Numbered from the stretch's first letter, positions 15,220-23,255 are shown. The stretch is DNA of 35,195 nt from Amycolatopsis rhizosphaerae (GCF_007713715.1 NZ_VJWX01000015.1:1-35195), one strand, 5' to 3'. The notes: generated from the letters alone by a model not told the origin. Translations and numbers: made by a program.

Positions 15220-16140
15220 TTGAACACGGCGGCGGCCCAGCGGCGCACCGAGGTCAAGGCGTTGCTGGCGGCCACGGTGACCGTGGTGCTCTGGTCGTCG
15301 GCGTTCGTGGTGATCCGGGACGCGGGCTCCTACCTCTCCCCGGGGGTGCTCGCGCTCGGCCGGCTGGTCACCGGAGCGCTCGCGCTCGGCGGAGTTCTCC
15401 TGGTGCGCAGGGAGGGTTTTCCGCCACGGGCGGCGTGGCCGGGCATCGTCACGTCCGGAATCCTGTGGTTCGGCGTGTACATGGTCGCGCTCAACGCGGG
15501 TGAGCAGCGGATCGACGCGGGCACCGCGTCCCTGGTCATCAATGTCGGCCCGATCCTCATGGCGGTGCTCGGCGGATGGCTGCTGGGCGAGGGCTTCCCC
15601 CCGCAACTGATCGCCGGGATCCCGCTGGCGTTCGCCGGCGCCGTGCTGGTCGGGTTCGCCTCGTCGGGCGGCGGGGAAGCCAGCGTCACCGGAGTCCTGC
15701 TGTGCCTGCTGGCCGCGGTCGGCAGCGCGGCCGGGGTCATCGCGCAGAAACCCGCTCTGCGGCACGCTTCCGCACTCCAGGTCACCGCGTTCGGCAGCGC
15801 GATCGGCGCCGTCGCCTGCCTGCCGTTCGCCGGGAACGTGGTCGGTGAGATCTCTTCGGCGCCACCGCGGGCGATCGGGGCGATCCTCTACCTGGGACTG
15901 TTCCCCACCGCGCTCGCCTTCTCCACGTGGGCGTACGCGCTCTCGCGGACGACCGCGGGCCGGATGGGCGCCACCACCTACCTGGTCCCCGTGGTGGTGA
16001 TCCTCCTGTCGTGGGTGGCCGTCGGCGAGATACCCGCGCCACTGTCCTTCGCCGGCGGGGCGATGTGCCTCGCGGGGGTCGCGGTGGCGCGCAGAAAACC
16101 CAAGTCGGACAAGCAAAAAGGGGACGCGCGTGACCGTTGA
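15220..16140 (+). CDS. EamA/DMT-family transporter (10-TM permease)
   Basis: 306 residues from the TTG at 15220, with GGGAG about nine bases upstream. It has two EamA repeats of five hydrophobic segments; signatures include TVVLWSSAFVVIRDAG at the start, the LNAGEQRIDAGTASLVI segment closing the first repeat and LFPTALAFSTWAYALSRT in the second. Drug/metabolite transporters of this family export amino acids and small metabolites. Its place beside the biosynthetic operon suggests efflux of the product or of a hydrazine intermediate (inference). The stop overlaps the dehydrogenase start by 11 bases, so the two are co-translated. Confidence 0.88.
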   Translation: MNTAAAQRRTEVKALLAATVTVVLWSSAFVVIRDAGSYLSPGVLALGRLVTGALALGGVLLVRREGFPPRAAWPGIVTSGILWFGVYMVALNAGEQRIDAGTASLVINVGPILMAVLGGWLLGEGFPPQLIAGIPLAFAGAVLVGFASSGGGEASVTGVLLCLLAAVGSAAGVIAQKPALRHASALQVTAFGSAIGAVACLPFAGNVVGEISSAPPRAIGAILYLGLFPTALAFSTWAYALSRTTAGRMGATTYLVPVVVILLSWVAVGEIPAPLSFAGGAMCLAGVAVARRKPKSDKQKGDARDR

Positions 16141-17143
16141 CGAACTGGCGGCGGAAGGTTTCGAGCAGGTCCTGCTGTGCCACGACGAGGAGACCGGCCT
16201 GCGCTCGGTCGTCGCCGTGCACGACACGACGCTGGGCGCCGCGCTCGGTGGCGTGCGCATGCGGCCGTACCCCACCGAGGACGCCGCCATCGCCGAGTGC
16301 AAGTCCCTCGCCAAGGCGATGACGCTCAAAGCGGCGGCGACGGGGCTCGACCTCGGCGGCGGCTGGAGCGTCATCCTCGGCGACCCGCGCGAGGACAAGA
16401 CGGACGCCCTGCTCCGCGCGCACGGACGGGCGATCGCCACGCTCGGCGGCCGGTTCATCCCCGTCAACGACGTCGGCACGACGCAGCCGGACATCGCGGT
16501 GATCGGCGAGGAGACATCCCCGGTCTGCGCACAGGACGATCCGTCGCCGATGACCGCGCTCGGTGTCCTGGAGGGAATCCGTGCTTGCGTGCGGCATCGT
16601 CTCGGCCGGACCGATCTCGGTGGGCTCCGGGTGAACGTCCAGGGCGCGGGGCACGTCGGCGCCGCGCTGGTGCGGCTGCTCGTCACCGAAGGTGCGGACG
16701 TGACCGTAGCCGACGTTCTGCCCGATCGGACCGAACACCTCGCGGCCGAGACGGGCGCCCGGGTGGTGGACCCCGCCGACCTGCCGGCGCTCGACTGCGA
16801 CGTGTTCGCCCCGTGCGCGCTCGGCGGAATCGTCACCGACGCCACGATTCCCACCCTGCGTTGCCAGGTGATCGCCGGCGGCGCGAACAACGTCCTCGGT
16901 GCGCCGGAGCACGCACCGGCCCTGGCGAACCGGGACATCCTTTACGCGCCGGACTTCTGCGTCAACGCCGGTGGCCTGATCTTCCTGGCGGAGCAACTGC
17001 TCGGCCACGATTTCGAGCAGGCCAGGAACCGGGTGCTCGGCGTCGGTGACGTGATCCGCGAGGTGCTCGCCCGCGCCGATCGGGAGAACATCTCCACCAC
17101 CCAGGCCGCGCATGACCTCGCCATGGCCCGGCTGAAGTCGTGA
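16130..17143 (+). CDS. Leu/Phe/Val dehydrogenase homologue lacking the catalytic lysine
   Basis: 337 residues, GTG start inside the transporter's 3' end. The family fold is clear: N-terminal GALGGVRMRPY-like segment, KAMTLKAAATGLDLGGG region, NAD-binding VQGAGHVGAALVRLL and C-terminal PDFCVNAGGLI. In Leu/Phe/Val dehydrogenases the glycine-rich motif reads LGGGK, where Lys (K80 in Bacillus LeuDH) is catalytic. Here the codon at 16363-16365 is TGG, giving LGGGWSV. The carboxylate-binding Lys (MTLK) is kept. Standard oxidative deamination is therefore doubtful. A redirected role such as imine, hydrazone or semialdehyde chemistry, or a structural role, is possible (inference). Confidence 0.85.
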   Translation: MTVDELAAEGFEQVLLCHDEETGLRSVVAVHDTTLGAALGGVRMRPYPTEDAAIAECKSLAKAMTLKAAATGLDLGGGWSVILGDPREDKTDALLRAHGRAIATLGGRFIPVNDVGTTQPDIAVIGEETSPVCAQDDPSPMTALGVLEGIRACVRHRLGRTDLGGLRVNVQGAGHVGAALVRLLVTEGADVTVADVLPDRTEHLAAETGARVVDPADLPALDCDVFAPCALGGIVTDATIPTLRCQVIAGGANNVLGAPEHAPALANRDILYAPDFCVNAGGLIFLAEQLLGHDFEQARNRVLGVGDVIREVLARADRENISTTQAAHDLAMARLKS

Positions 17144-17207
17144 CCGCACCCGGTCCGGTCCGAACGCACCGGTGCCGCCCGTGATCGCGCCACCGTGCTC
17201 GCGCGGC

Positions 17208-17822
17208 TCAGTGCAAGGGCGAGAACGCGGTCGGAATCGCGATGGTGGACGTCGCGTGCGCGATGTTTTCCGGGCCGTTCTCGGGTGGCCAGATCCCGCG
17301 TCGGTAGGACTCACGCCGGATGGCCAGTCGTTCGTTGAGGTCGGGGAACGGCCAGATGTGGGTGATGCGCGGGACTCCGTCCAGTCCGTACATCGCGGTG
17401 GTGAGCGGGAAGAGCTTCGTGCGCTCGGGTAGCGCCGCCTCCCAGCCCGCCATGGTGGGGAGCAGCCCTCCGACCTTGAGTTCGTAGGTGCGGAATTCGT
17501 AGACGTCGCCGAACCGTCCGGTTTGGACGGGAGGGACGAACGGGAACGGCGCGTGGCTTTCGATCCTGAACGACTCCAGGTGTTCGCCGACCCCGAAGGG
17601 ATCGGAGCTGCTGAGAATCCGTTGCCGCTCCCTGGCGAGCGTATCGGCGTCCTCGAACTCCCGGAGCAGGAGTACCCGGCCGACGATGACGCCGTGCTCG
17701 GTCTCCCAGCAGCCGAGCAGCTTGCCGCTGGTTCCGGTGCTCGTGGTGTAGGCCTCCAACGAGGACAGTGCCTTCGGCACCGTGTAGAGCTTCAGTGCGA
17801 GTTGGGACAGTTCGTAAAGCAC
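17208..17822 (-). CDS. NIPSNAP-family protein
   Basis: 204 residues. GTG start with GAGGAG eight bases upstream. Two ferredoxin-like alpha/beta halves are visible: an N-terminal LYELSQLALK half and a second one beginning DVYEFRTYELKVG and containing the family-like HIWPFPDLNERLAIR segment. NIPSNAP domains are related to dimeric alpha/beta-barrel proteins. Several occur in catabolic operons, but a general reaction is not established. It is the last gene of the MarR-linked operon, 42 bases after the lyase-like gene, and converges on the dehydrogenase gene across about 64 bases that show no strong terminator. Confidence 0.82.
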   Translation of the reverse strand: MLYELSQLALKLYTVPKALSSLEAYTTSTGTSGKLLGCWETEHGVIVGRVLLLREFEDADTLARERQRILSSSDPFGVGEHLESFRIESHAPFPFVPPVQTGRFGDVYEFRTYELKVGGLLPTMAGWEAALPERTKLFPLTTAMYGLDGVPRITHIWPFPDLNERLAIRRESYRRGIWPPENGPENIAHATSTIAIPTAFSPLH

Positions 17823-17864
17823 CGGGTACTCCTCTTCAGCGTGCGCTTCTTGCCGGTTGCGCTG

Positions 17865-18800
17865 TCACCACGTGAAAGCGAGCGGCTTCGTGGTCTGGCC
17901 GTCCCGCGGTACCGGGCCGGTGTGCCGGACGAATCCCTTGCACGGGGCACCCACTTCGGTCGCCAGCCAGTTCGCCGATTCCACCAGCCGCGGCAGGTCG
18001 ATTCCGGTGTGGACTCCGGAGAGTTCCAGCAACTGGACGGCGTCCTCGGTGCACAGCCCGCCCCCTTGAGCGCCCGGCATGGCCGGGTGCCCGCCGCTGC
18101 CTGCGAGCGCGGTGTCGATGGTGCGGATACCGAGGTCGAGCAAGGGGAGCAGTGCGGAAAGGCCCATGCCGCGCGCGTCGTGGATCTGCACGGTCAGGTT
18201 CTCGGCGGGGACGTGCTGGAGTGCGGTGGTGACCACCTCGCGGATCTGCCGTGGTGCCGCGTAACCCGACGAGTCCGCGAGGATCCAGTGGTCGACGCCG
18301 ATGTCGAGGAGCCGGCGGGCCAGCGTTTCGAGATCCTCCCCACTGCGTGCGGGCCCGGTGGGGCCGCCCCAGGCGAAGATCACGTACGTGGCGAGCACGA
18401 TGCCGTGGTCGGCGGCGTAGGCGGCCATGCGCTCGAGTTCCACCAGTGAGTCCACAGTGGAGCGACCGATGTTGGCGCGAGCGAAGTGCTCGTCGGCCGA
18501 CAGCAGGAAAGCCGCGCTGTCCGCGCCCGCGTCGGCCGCGCGCGCGAGACCCCGGGCGTTGCCGACACAGCAGCCGAGGCTCAGCCCTGGCACGTCTGCG
18601 GCCTTCGCGAAGACCTCTTCCGCGTCGGCGAGCCCCGGGATCAGGTCGGGCCGCACGAACGAGGACAGCTCGAACGCTCGGATCCCGGCATCGGCCAGGC
18701 GCCGCACCAGCTCGACCTTGACCTCGGTCGGGACGAGGTGGCTCTGGAAGGCCAGGCGTGGCGCGATCTCGCGGATGCGCACGACGTTCCCCTCAGACAT
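17865..18800 (-). CDS. HMG-CoA lyase-like TIM-barrel protein with altered active site
   Basis: 311 residues. ATG at 18798-18800, overlapping the ligase stop by eight bases. It aligns end to end with HMG-CoA lyase (DRE-TIM metallolyases): FELSSFVRPDLIPGLADAEEVF, LADSSGYAAP and the C-terminal GLCTEDAVQLLELSGVHTGID are conserved in place. The key residues are not: the family RDGLQ becomes RLAFQ (metal-binding Asp42 to Leu), HCHD becomes QIHD (His233 to Gln, His235 kept) and the catalytic-loop GGCP becomes GGHP (Cys266 to His). It may use a different metal site or substrate, or have lost lyase activity. The adjacent acyl-CoA ligase suggests a CoA thioester or its acid as ligand (inference). Confidence 0.8.
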   Translation of the reverse strand: MSEGNVVRIREIAPRLAFQSHLVPTEVKVELVRRLADAGIRAFELSSFVRPDLIPGLADAEEVFAKAADVPGLSLGCCVGNARGLARAADAGADSAAFLLSADEHFARANIGRSTVDSLVELERMAAYAADHGIVLATYVIFAWGGPTGPARSGEDLETLARRLLDIGVDHWILADSSGYAAPRQIREVVTTALQHVPAENLTVQIHDARGMGLSALLPLLDLGIRTIDTALAGSGGHPAMPGAQGGGLCTEDAVQLLELSGVHTGIDLPRLVESANWLATEVGAPCKGFVRHTGPVPRDGQTTKPLAFTW

Positions 18801-20442
18801 GGCGGGCGGGCGTGAGTCCGGCGGCCTGCGCGTCCCAGGCTTCGCCCCGGCCCTGGCCACGGAGGTCGGCCTTGCGCACCTTGCCGGTCGGGGTGACGGG
18901 CAGTCGGTCGACGACGCGGTAGTAGCGGGGGACCATGAAGTGCGGCATGGACCGGTCGCAGTGCGCGAACAACTCGGCGAAGTCGACCTGCCGTCCGGAG
19001 TCCAGCTGCAGCACGGCGAGTACCTCGTCCTCACCCAGCTCCGACGGCGTGGCGACGGCCGCCGCGGCGATCACGCCGGGGTAGGCGAGCAGGACCGATT
19101 CGACCTCGTGGGAGGAAATGTTCTCCCCACGGCGGCGCAGCGCGTCCTTCTTCCGGTCGATGAAGTAGAAGTACCCGTCCTCGTCGGTGTAGCCGAGATC
19201 CCCGGTGTGCCACCACAGGTCGCGCATGGTGGCGAGGGTCGACTCCGGATCGCGGTGGTAGCCGGAGAACATGATGTGCGGCAGGCGCGGCCGGTACACG
19301 ATCTCCCCGGCCTGCCCCGGTGCGGTGGGCAGCCCGGACTCGTCGTGGATCTCCATTATGGACGATTCGGTGGGCAGTCCGATCGAGCCGATCTTGCGGG
19401 CGGCCAGCGGGTTGTAGAGCACGTTCTTGATCTCGGTGAGCCCGTAGCCTTCGACCACGTGCACCCCGAAGCGTTCCTCGAACGGACGCAGCACCTGCGG
19501 GGGCGCGGGCGCGGCGAACACGCGCTTCACCTGGTGGTCTCGGTCGGAGTCGGCCGGTGGCCGTGAGAGCAGCACCGGCAGGATCGAGCCCAGCGCGTTG
19601 AACTGGGTCACGCGGTGTGCGCGCAGCTCGTCCCAGAAGCGGCCGGCGGAGAACCGGCGGCCCAGCACCACGGTCGCGCCGGCCTGCAGGCCGTGCAGCG
19701 TGATGTTCACCTGGGCGGCACCGTGGAACAGCGGCAGGCAGGTGTAGAGCCGCTCGTCGGCAGTTGTGCCCATCTGCGCGGCACATTCCCGCGCGGCGAC
19801 GACCTGCATGCGGTTCGGGTACACGACGCCTTTGCTGCGGCCGGTGGTGCCGGAGGTGAGCATGATGGCCACCGGATCCGCGGCGCCGACCTGGGGGAGC
19901 GCGCGTGCCGGGTCTCCGGCGGCGAGTAGCTCACGCCAGGTCAGCACACGGACCCCGGGCAGGGTGCGGCCGGGCACGGCGTCGTCGAGCAGGACCACCG
20001 TGGTGAGCGTGCCCGGTAGTTCGGGGAGGTCCGCGACGAGGCCGAGGAGGGCGGCCTCGGTGACGAGGATCCGCACGTCGGTGCCGCGCAGCGCGTGGTC
20101 GAGGAAGCGGCCCTTGTAGGCCGTGTTGACGGGGACCTCGACGAGCCCGGCGCGGGCGGCACCGAACCAGGTGAGCAGGTACTCGGCGCGGTTGGGCAGC
20201 AGGATGCCCACCGAATCGCCGCGCCCGGCGCCGAGCGCGAGCAGACCGCGGGCCACCTCGGACACCACACGGTCCAGCTCGCCGTAGGTCAGCTCGCCGT
20301 CGTCGAAAACGAGCGCGGTTTTGCCGGGAAGCGTTCGCGCGCGGGCCGCGAGTAGCCCGCCGACGGTGTCCTCGGTGGTGTCCTCGGCAGTGTCCTCGGT
20401 GGTGTCCTCGGCGGGGTCGCTCCGCGGGACGGTTCCGGTCAT
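18793..20442 (-). CDS. ATP-dependent acyl-CoA ligase (ANL superfamily)
   Basis: 549 residues. ATG at 20440-20442, overlapping the monooxygenase stop (ATGA). ANL motifs: IMLTSGTTGRSKGVVYP (P-loop), VEGYGLTE, WWHTGDLGYTDEDGYFYFIDRKKD (A7/A8) and LPVTPTGKVRKADLR with the catalytic Lys. The closest-looking group is crotonobetaine/carnitine- and medium-chain acyl-CoA ligases. An acidic Thr-Glu-Asp repeat precedes the catalytic core (about residues 10-26). It presumably activates a carboxylate for the lyase-like or monooxygenase step in the same operon. The substrate cannot be read from sequence. Confidence 0.88.
   Translation of the reverse strand: MTGTVPRSDPAEDTTEDTAEDTTEDTVGGLLAARARTLPGKTALVFDDGELTYGELDRVVSEVARGLLALGAGRGDSVGILLPNRAEYLLTWFGAARAGLVEVPVNTAYKGRFLDHALRGTDVRILVTEAALLGLVADLPELPGTLTTVVLLDDAVPGRTLPGVRVLTWRELLAAGDPARALPQVGAADPVAIMLTSGTTGRSKGVVYPNRMQVVAARECAAQMGTTADERLYTCLPLFHGAAQVNITLHGLQAGATVVLGRRFSAGRFWDELRAHRVTQFNALGSILPVLLSRPPADSDRDHQVKRVFAAPAPPQVLRPFEERFGVHVVEGYGLTEIKNVLYNPLAARKIGSIGLPTESSIMEIHDESGLPTAPGQAGEIVYRPRLPHIMFSGYHRDPESTLATMRDLWWHTGDLGYTDEDGYFYFIDRKKDALRRRGENISSHEVESVLLAYPGVIAAAAVATPSELGEDEVLAVLQLDSGRQVDFAELFAHCDRSMPHFMVPRYYRVVDRLPVTPTGKVRKADLRGQGRGEAWDAQAAGLTPARHV
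20366..20413. repeat. Four 12-bp tandem repeats in acyl-CoA ligase N-terminus
   Basis: Four copies of GTGTCCTCGGYR (pattern GTGTCCTCGGTG/CA/TG/CG) encode an EDT-T/A-EDT-T acidic repeat on the minus strand just before the ligase core. Copy-number change would keep the reading frame. Confidence 0.85.
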
Positions 20443-21461
20443 GCCAGTTCCTTCTTCGCCCGGGCCAGGAAGCTCTCCAGCCCCGGGTCCCAGGCCGCCT
20501 CGGCGCCGGTGGTCACCAGGAAGGCGTCGACGCCGAGGTCGCGGTAGGTGCCCAACGTGTTCAGGATGCGCTCCTCGGTGCCGACGAGCGCCTGGGAGTT
20601 GGCGAATCCGCCGAGCAGTTTCGTCAGGCCGGTCCAGAAGCAGTCGTCGTGCAGCTCCTCGTCGGTGAGCGCGAGCGCTCGCTGACGCCCGGCCGAGGTG
20701 TCGGTCGATGACGAGCGGAGGAACCGGCCGCTGCCTTCGGCGATCTGCCGCTCGGCCGCGCGGGCCTGAGCCCAGGCGTCGTCGTCGGTGTCGCCGAGGA
20801 ACAGGCGCAGGCTCAGCGAGAACCGCATGTTCCGGCCGTGTCCCTCGGCGGCGGCGGTGACCCGTTCGACGCGTTCCTTCGTGCCCGCGAACGGCTCGCC
20901 CCACAGCATGTACAGGTCCGCGTGGCGCGCGCCGAAGTCCACCGCGTCCGCGCTCTCGCCGCCCATGAAGATCGGCACCTGGCCCTGGGCGGGCTTGGTC
21001 AGGATCTTCACGGCGTCGGCCGTGTAGTACTCGCCGCGGTGGTCGAACGGCTCGGGTGAGGCCCAGGTGCGGCGGACGACGTCGAGGTATTCGACCGCCC
21101 GCCGGTAGCGCTCGCTCTTGGGCAGGCTGTCCGATTCGCGGCGGAGGTCCTTGTCGGACCCGCCGACGACCACGTTGATGGCGAGCCGGCCGCGGGCCAG
21201 CACGTCGAGCGTGGCGAAGTAGCGCGCGGCGGCCACCGGCGGCATGACCCCGGGCCGGTGCGCGACGATCGGCGAGAACTTCTCCGTCAGGGCGAGCGCG
21301 AACGGTGCGGTCGCGTGGTTGTGCGGCCAGGTCGAGGAGTAGCCGACCAGTACGCGGTCGATCACCTCGGAACGGTCCAGCTCCCGGACCCGTGCGATCA
21401 TCTCGTCCGGGCCGGTCTCGCTCGGCTCGAGGGGCTGCAGCCCCGTGAAGAACTCGACCAT
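20439..21461 (-). CDS. Luciferase-like flavin-dependent monooxygenase (SsuD-type)
   Basis: 340 residues. ATG at 21459-21461 after a strong AAGGAGG. The sequence has the F420/FMNH2-dependent TIM-barrel pattern: HRPGVMPPVAAARYFATLD, GRLAINVVVGGSDKDLRRE, YRRAVEYLDVVRRTW and VPIFMGGESADAVDFGARHADLY, as in alkanesulfonate monooxygenase (SsuD) and relatives. Such enzymes use reduced FMN from a partner reductase to oxygenate a substrate, often cleaving C-S or C-N bonds. A reductase of the right family is encoded upstream at 22698-23177, so this is probably a two-component system. The substrate is unknown. Confidence 0.87.
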   Translation of the reverse strand: MVEFFTGLQPLEPSETGPDEMIARVRELDRSEVIDRVLVGYSSTWPHNHATAPFALALTEKFSPIVAHRPGVMPPVAAARYFATLDVLARGRLAINVVVGGSDKDLRRESDSLPKSERYRRAVEYLDVVRRTWASPEPFDHRGEYYTADAVKILTKPAQGQVPIFMGGESADAVDFGARHADLYMLWGEPFAGTKERVERVTAAAEGHGRNMRFSLSLRLFLGDTDDDAWAQARAAERQIAEGSGRFLRSSSTDTSAGRQRALALTDEELHDDCFWTGLTKLLGGFANSQALVGTEERILNTLGTYRDLGVDAFLVTTGAEAAWDPGLESFLARAKKELA

Positions 21462-21523
21462 GATTGTTCCTCCTTGTTCGTGTTGTTCGTCGTGCCCATG
21501 CCGTGCGGGGCCTGGGTCGTGGG

Positions 21524-21637
21524 TCAGCCCGGCCTGGTGCCGGGCGAAGTGGTCGGGGCGGCGGGTGCGCAGCCGCCGCGGAGCAGGCGGCCCGAAGGGG
21601 TCGGCGCGATCGTGAAGCCATCGGGGTGGTCACTCAT
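21524..21637 (-). CDS. Candidate small ORF (37 aa) between Ldh-like and monooxygenase genes
   Basis: The ATG at 21635-21637 overlaps the 3' end of the Ldh-like gene (stop 21630-21632). The frame gives a 37-residue peptide beginning MSDHPDGFTIAPTPSG and ending in a Pro/Thr/Gly-rich tail with one Cys. The coupling to the upstream stop is the main argument that it is translated. I do not recognise a family, and there is no clear ribosome site. It may be a leader peptide, the worn-out start of a lost gene, or noise. Confidence 0.3.
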   Translation of the reverse strand: MSDHPDGFTIAPTPSGRLLRGGCAPAAPTTSPGTRPG

Positions 21638-22619
21638 GCGCGGCCTTCCGCAGTGCCGCGACCACCGTGTCGGCCACGTCGATCGTGCCGCGCCGCAACG
21701 TCTCCTCGCGGCACGCCGCGGACCGGTCGAACGGAACCCGGATGGCGGAGCCCCCTTCGACCGGCGTGGTCGCGCGGACGGACGCGGCGAACTCGGTGAC
21801 GCGGCGTCGGTAGTCGTCGGCGTCGGTGAGGGCGGCCGGATCGATCAGCAGCATCAGGAAACCGCAGTCGGAGATGCCTTCCGGAGCGGCGCCCGCGCCG
21901 CTCAGCATCCCGAGCAACTGCACGACCAGTGCCAGTCCGGAACCCTTGTGCCCGCCCCACACACCGAACGCGCCCGCCAGGGCCGCGGTGGGGTCGAGTG
22001 TCGGGGCCCCGCCGGCGTCATAGGCCTGGCCCGGTTCGAGTTTCTCGCCGAGCCGCGCCTTCAGCACCACTTCGCCGTACATCACCGCCGAGGTGCCGAT
22101 GTCCCAGATGACCGGCGCGGGCGCGGCGGGGAACCCGAACGCGATCGGGTTCGTGCCGAACCGACCCTCGGTACCACCGTGCGGGGCGACCACCGCGGGT
22201 CCACTGCCCGCGATCATCCCGGCGAGCCCGGCCGCGGCGGCCTTCTCCAGGTAGTAGGAGAACATGCCGGTGTACCAGGTGTTGCGGGCGCCGACGAGGG
22301 CGATTCCGTGGGCGCCTGCCTTCGCCACCGCCAGTTCGAGCGCACGGATGCCGACGAGGTAGCCCACCCGGTCGCCGCCGTCGAGGGTCGCCGACACGGG
22401 CGTTTCGGCGACGACCCGGATCGGCTGCGGCGGCTCGCGGGTGGCGCGGACACGTTCCACAATGGACACCGCGCGAGCGAGCCCGCCGAACGACAGTCCG
22501 CGCAGTTCGCAGTCGAGCAGGTGGTCGGCGATGATCGCGGCTTCGTCGGGAGTGTGTCCCGTGCCGGTCATCGCGACCACGACGAGGGCGCGGGCGTCGG
22601 ACAGGGTCAGCGTGGTCAT
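21630..22619 (-). CDS. Ldh/YiaK-family oxidoreductase homologue lacking both active-site histidines
   Basis: 329 residues, ATG start with GGAGG eight bases upstream. The family pattern is clear: IADHLLDCELRG, GIALVGARN, GRFGTNPIAFGFPA and GGHKGSGLALVVQLL (nucleotide contact). An ungapped alignment of RGHDSHGLAR-type family sequence with RGLSFGGLAR here puts Gly at the catalytic His (H44 in YiaK). The second conserved His, in the NANHW region, aligns to Tyr in ARNTWYTG. Known members reduce 2-keto acids, diketogulonate or cyclic imines with NAD(P)H. Without the histidines the reaction is uncertain. It lies between reductase and monooxygenase genes in the MarR-linked operon. Confidence 0.82.
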   Translation of the reverse strand: MTTLTLSDARALVVVAMTGTGHTPDEAAIIADHLLDCELRGLSFGGLARAVSIVERVRATREPPQPIRVVAETPVSATLDGGDRVGYLVGIRALELAVAKAGAHGIALVGARNTWYTGMFSYYLEKAAAAGLAGMIAGSGPAVVAPHGGTEGRFGTNPIAFGFPAAPAPVIWDIGTSAVMYGEVVLKARLGEKLEPGQAYDAGGAPTLDPTAALAGAFGVWGGHKGSGLALVVQLLGMLSGAGAAPEGISDCGFLMLLIDPAALTDADDYRRRVTEFAASVRATTPVEGGSAIRVPFDRSAACREETLRRGTIDVADTVVAALRKAAHE

Positions 22620-22697
22620 GAACCGGCCTCCGTGGAAAGGGACGAAGTGGACGGCGGGCGAGGACGTCAGTAGGTGTCCGGTAGCAGGGAAAGCGGT

Positions 22698-23177
22698 TCA
22701 GGCGGCCGCGAGGTGGTGGTAGCGCCTGCGGAAGAACAGCAGCGGCTCCGCCGCGGTGCCTGCGGCCAGGTCGTCGACGCGGCCGATGACGATGCGGTGG
22801 TCGCCGGCGTCGTGCATGGCCTCGATCGTGCAGCCGATCCAGGCCACGACCCCGTCGAGCACGGGATCTCCGTGCGGCCCGGGGTGCCAGTCCACGCCCG
22901 CGAACTTGTCCGCGCCGGGCACCGCCAGCGCTTGGCAGAGGTCTTCCTGGCCGACGGCGAGGACGTTCACGCAGAACGTTCCGCGCCGGGCGATGACGGG
23001 AAACGTCGAGGACGTCTTGCCGGGCAGGAACGCCACCAAAGGCGGGTCGAGCGAAACCGACGTGAACGACGAGACGGCCATTCCCGCCGGTCCGCCCTTC
23101 GCGTCGCGCCCGGTGATCGCCACGACGCCGCTGGGGAAGTGCCCGAGTACGGACCGGAACCGAGCAGATGTAAGCAT
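22698..23177 (-). CDS. Flavin reductase (FMN-binding split-barrel family)
   Basis: 159 residues from the ATG at 23175-23177. A second in-frame ATG at 23214-23216 would add 13 residues; both ATGs lie in copies of the same 13-bp repeat. Family motifs: FRSVLGHFPSGVVAITG, AGMAVSSFTSVSLDPPLVAF (FMN contact), FCVNVLAVGQEDLCQAL and the C-terminal DHRIVIGRV. These proteins reduce FMN/FAD with NAD(P)H and supply it to a partner monooxygenase, here probably the luciferase-like enzyme of the same operon. It is the first gene of that operon, divergent from the MarR gene. Confidence 0.9.
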   Translation of the reverse strand: MLTSARFRSVLGHFPSGVVAITGRDAKGGPAGMAVSSFTSVSLDPPLVAFLPGKTSSTFPVIARRGTFCVNVLAVGQEDLCQALAVPGADKFAGVDWHPGPHGDPVLDGVVAWIGCTIEAMHDAGDHRIVIGRVDDLAAGTAAEPLLFFRRRYHHLAAA

Positions 23178-23223
23178 GCTGAGATGATATAAGCTTGCGG
23201 ATATGAAAGCAAGCATGCTGAGA
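23172..23223. promoter_or_regulatory. Repeat-rich operator region of MarR / flavin reductase divergent promoter
   Basis: A 13-bp sequence, AAGCATGCTGAGA, occurs at 23172-23184 and again at 23211-23223, start-to-start distance 39. Between them GCTTGC-N10-GCAAGC forms an inverted repeat that shares bases with the second copy. The segment is AT-rich relative to its surroundings and lies between two divergent genes, the usual place for a MarR binding site. The left repeat covers the flavin reductase start, so binding could block transcription or initiation directly. Confidence 0.6.
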
Positions 23224-23255
23224 ACCCTGATCCGCGTCGCCTCTAGGCTGCAGGG

